NCBI RefSeq assembly: GCF_026929975.1
Contig: NZ_JANHOK010000003.1
Location: 1-64,000 of the forward strand
Source of the DNA: Bartonella sp. F02
GTDB lineage: Bacteria > Pseudomonadota > Alphaproteobacteria > Rhizobiales > Rhizobiaceae
DNA length: 64,000 nt
Direction: 5' to 3'
The position numbers and the translations under genes are program-made. The notes under the pieces were generated by a model, which did not search any database, was not told the DNA's origin, and saw only the letters and a program-made list of their open reading frames with translations. The stretch's first letter is position 1; each line of letters begins with the position of its first letter. Shown here one piece after another: positions 63,196 to 64,000 of this stretch.

Positions 63196-64000
63196 TCAAT
63201 GGGACATTTCATTTTTGATCGTTAAATTGACTTTGCTCAAAGCTGTTGAGAGACTATTTTTTAGGGCAGTCTCAAGATCATTAATGGTAAGACCTTTGCT
63301 ATCCTTTGCTTTTATTGTAATAATTAACGTTTGTGGATTTTTAGCAAAATCACCAAGAGATTTTGAAATACTCGCAGCTTGATCACGATCTTTTAACAAA
63401 AATTGAGGGCTTTGCGTCATCATTAAATAGAAATCATCATATAACTCTTTTTTTAAATCATGCGTGTTGTCACCCAAATTCTGAGCTAGATAAGAAAAAA
63501 GTTTATCAAAGAGGCCAGTATCCGTATAGCGTAGGTTAATTTCGGTTATATTAAGATCTTGAGAAGCTAACGCCATTGCATTTTTATGACCAGAAAAGAG
63601 CGCTTGATCCACATCAGTTATTTTAGCTGATATTTTCCCTGATCCCAAATCTTTGATGTTAAAAGAGATTGCGTTAAGAAGCAGCACACGTTCCTTTTCA
63701 TTGTAAGAAGCATCAAGTTCTCCTGAAAAATTAATGTGTTTAAAATCTATATTTTCAAGAGAATTTCCATCTCTTTTTTCTACTTCTTTAGAGGAAATTA
63801 AAAGATTATTGAGAGATACAAAAAGTTTTCTTGGTATGGTTTGTTGCCATTGGCTTGGTTTGAATTGAAATGTTTCAAGTGTTGCTTTAAATTTTTGGTT
63901 ATCAATAATTGCTTTATCAATTTGAGCATCAACAGAGGTAATCGCGGAAAGGCCATTTATAAGAATAGCGCTTTGCACTTGTCTTGTGGCTTCTTTATTG
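63196..64000 (-). CDS. Hypothetical exported-type protein, N terminus outside window
   Basis: The frame is open past base 64000, so only the C-terminal 267 residues are visible; the GTG at 63978 is internal. The sequence is a mix of beta-rich stretches (VLLLNAISFNIKDLGSGKISAKI) and amphipathic helices, with no Cys, no membrane span and no motif I recognise. The ending reads TIKNEMSH, and the stop codon lies within a short CCCAT/ATGGG dyad. Its pattern resembles periplasmic or inner-membrane-anchored DUF945/AsmA-like proteins, but I cannot assign it. Confidence 0.65.
   Translation of the reverse strand, partial: NKEATRQVQSAILINGLSAITSVDAQIDKAIIDNQKFKATLETFQFKPSQWQQTIPRKLFVSLNNLLISSKEVEKRDGNSLENIDFKHINFSGELDASYNEKERVLLLNAISFNIKDLGSGKISAKITDVDQALFSGHKNAMALASQDLNITEINLRYTDTGLFDKLFSYLAQNLGDNTHDLKKELYDDFYLMMTQSPQFLLKDRDQAASISKSLGDFAKNPQTLIITIKAKDSKGLTINDLETALKNSLSTALSKVNLTIKNEMSH

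Overview
The window is almost entirely core chromosome of a Bartonella species (Hyphomicrobiales, Alphaproteobacteria). The evidence is a low-GC base composition with A/T-rich spacers, the ialA (rppH)-ialB invasion locus beside ctpA, a BadA/Vomp-type trimeric autotransporter followed by an IalB-family gene, an Omp10-type lipoprotein as in Brucella, and typical alphaproteobacterial gene orders (obgE-proB-proA-nadD-rsfS; guaB-rsmB-guaA; secA/parvulin-argJ-mutT). I cannot name the species. I see no rRNA, tRNA, CRISPR array, prophage, insertion sequence or plasmid gene.

Layout. 1-1295: the 3' end of a trimeric autotransporter adhesin and an IalB-family periplasmic gene 8 bp behind it, then a long A/T-rich spacer. 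1986-13766: ppx/gppA, rlmE, obgE, proline synthesis (proBA), nadD, rsfS, an EnvC-like factor, ctpA, ialA/rppH, ialB, a YggT protein and a DUF167 protein, all on +. 13819-17902 (-): ppa, typA and mgtE. 18254-25505: M3 oligopeptidase, an operon of lytic transglycosylase plus DUF459 protein, divergent galU-kdsD, and omp10. 25749-29000: an NtrC-like regulator with degenerate catalytic motifs and a cardiolipin-synthase-like phospholipase D. 29149-34980: the guanine nucleotide block guaB-rsmB-guaA and ugpQ, with a 49-codon unannotated small ORF on - between guaB and rsmB. 35095-42283 (-): the ugpBAEC glycerol-3-phosphate importer and a znuCBA metal importer. 43034-46845: the class Ib ribonucleotide reductase operon nrdHIEF. 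46842-52084 (-): prmC, prfA, a Fur-family regulator and secA. 52469-64000: parvulin isomerase, argJ, mutT, a cystine-type symporter, a methyltransferase, comF, grxC, ubiG, lysC, nhaA, and a hypothetical protein cut by the window end.

How the genes connect. Envelope and host interaction are over-represented: autotransporter, two IalB proteins, Omp10, EnvC/CtpA, transglycosylase, galU/kdsD for LPS sugars, and a cardiolipin synthase homologue. Host-nutrient acquisition is covered by Ugp/UgpQ, Znu and the cystine-type carrier. The metal importer and the metal-dependent NrdEF reductase are divergent and share a 750-bp control region holding a duplicated dyad near znuC and a 12-bp-arm palindrome over the likely nrd promoter.

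No clearly new multi-gene system is visible. The best leads are the autotransporter/IalB-like pair with a strong hairpin inside its signal-peptide codons, the catalytically degenerate NtrC-like regulator, the unlisted 49-residue small protein, the znu/nrd control region, and the missing rlmH neighbour of rsfS.
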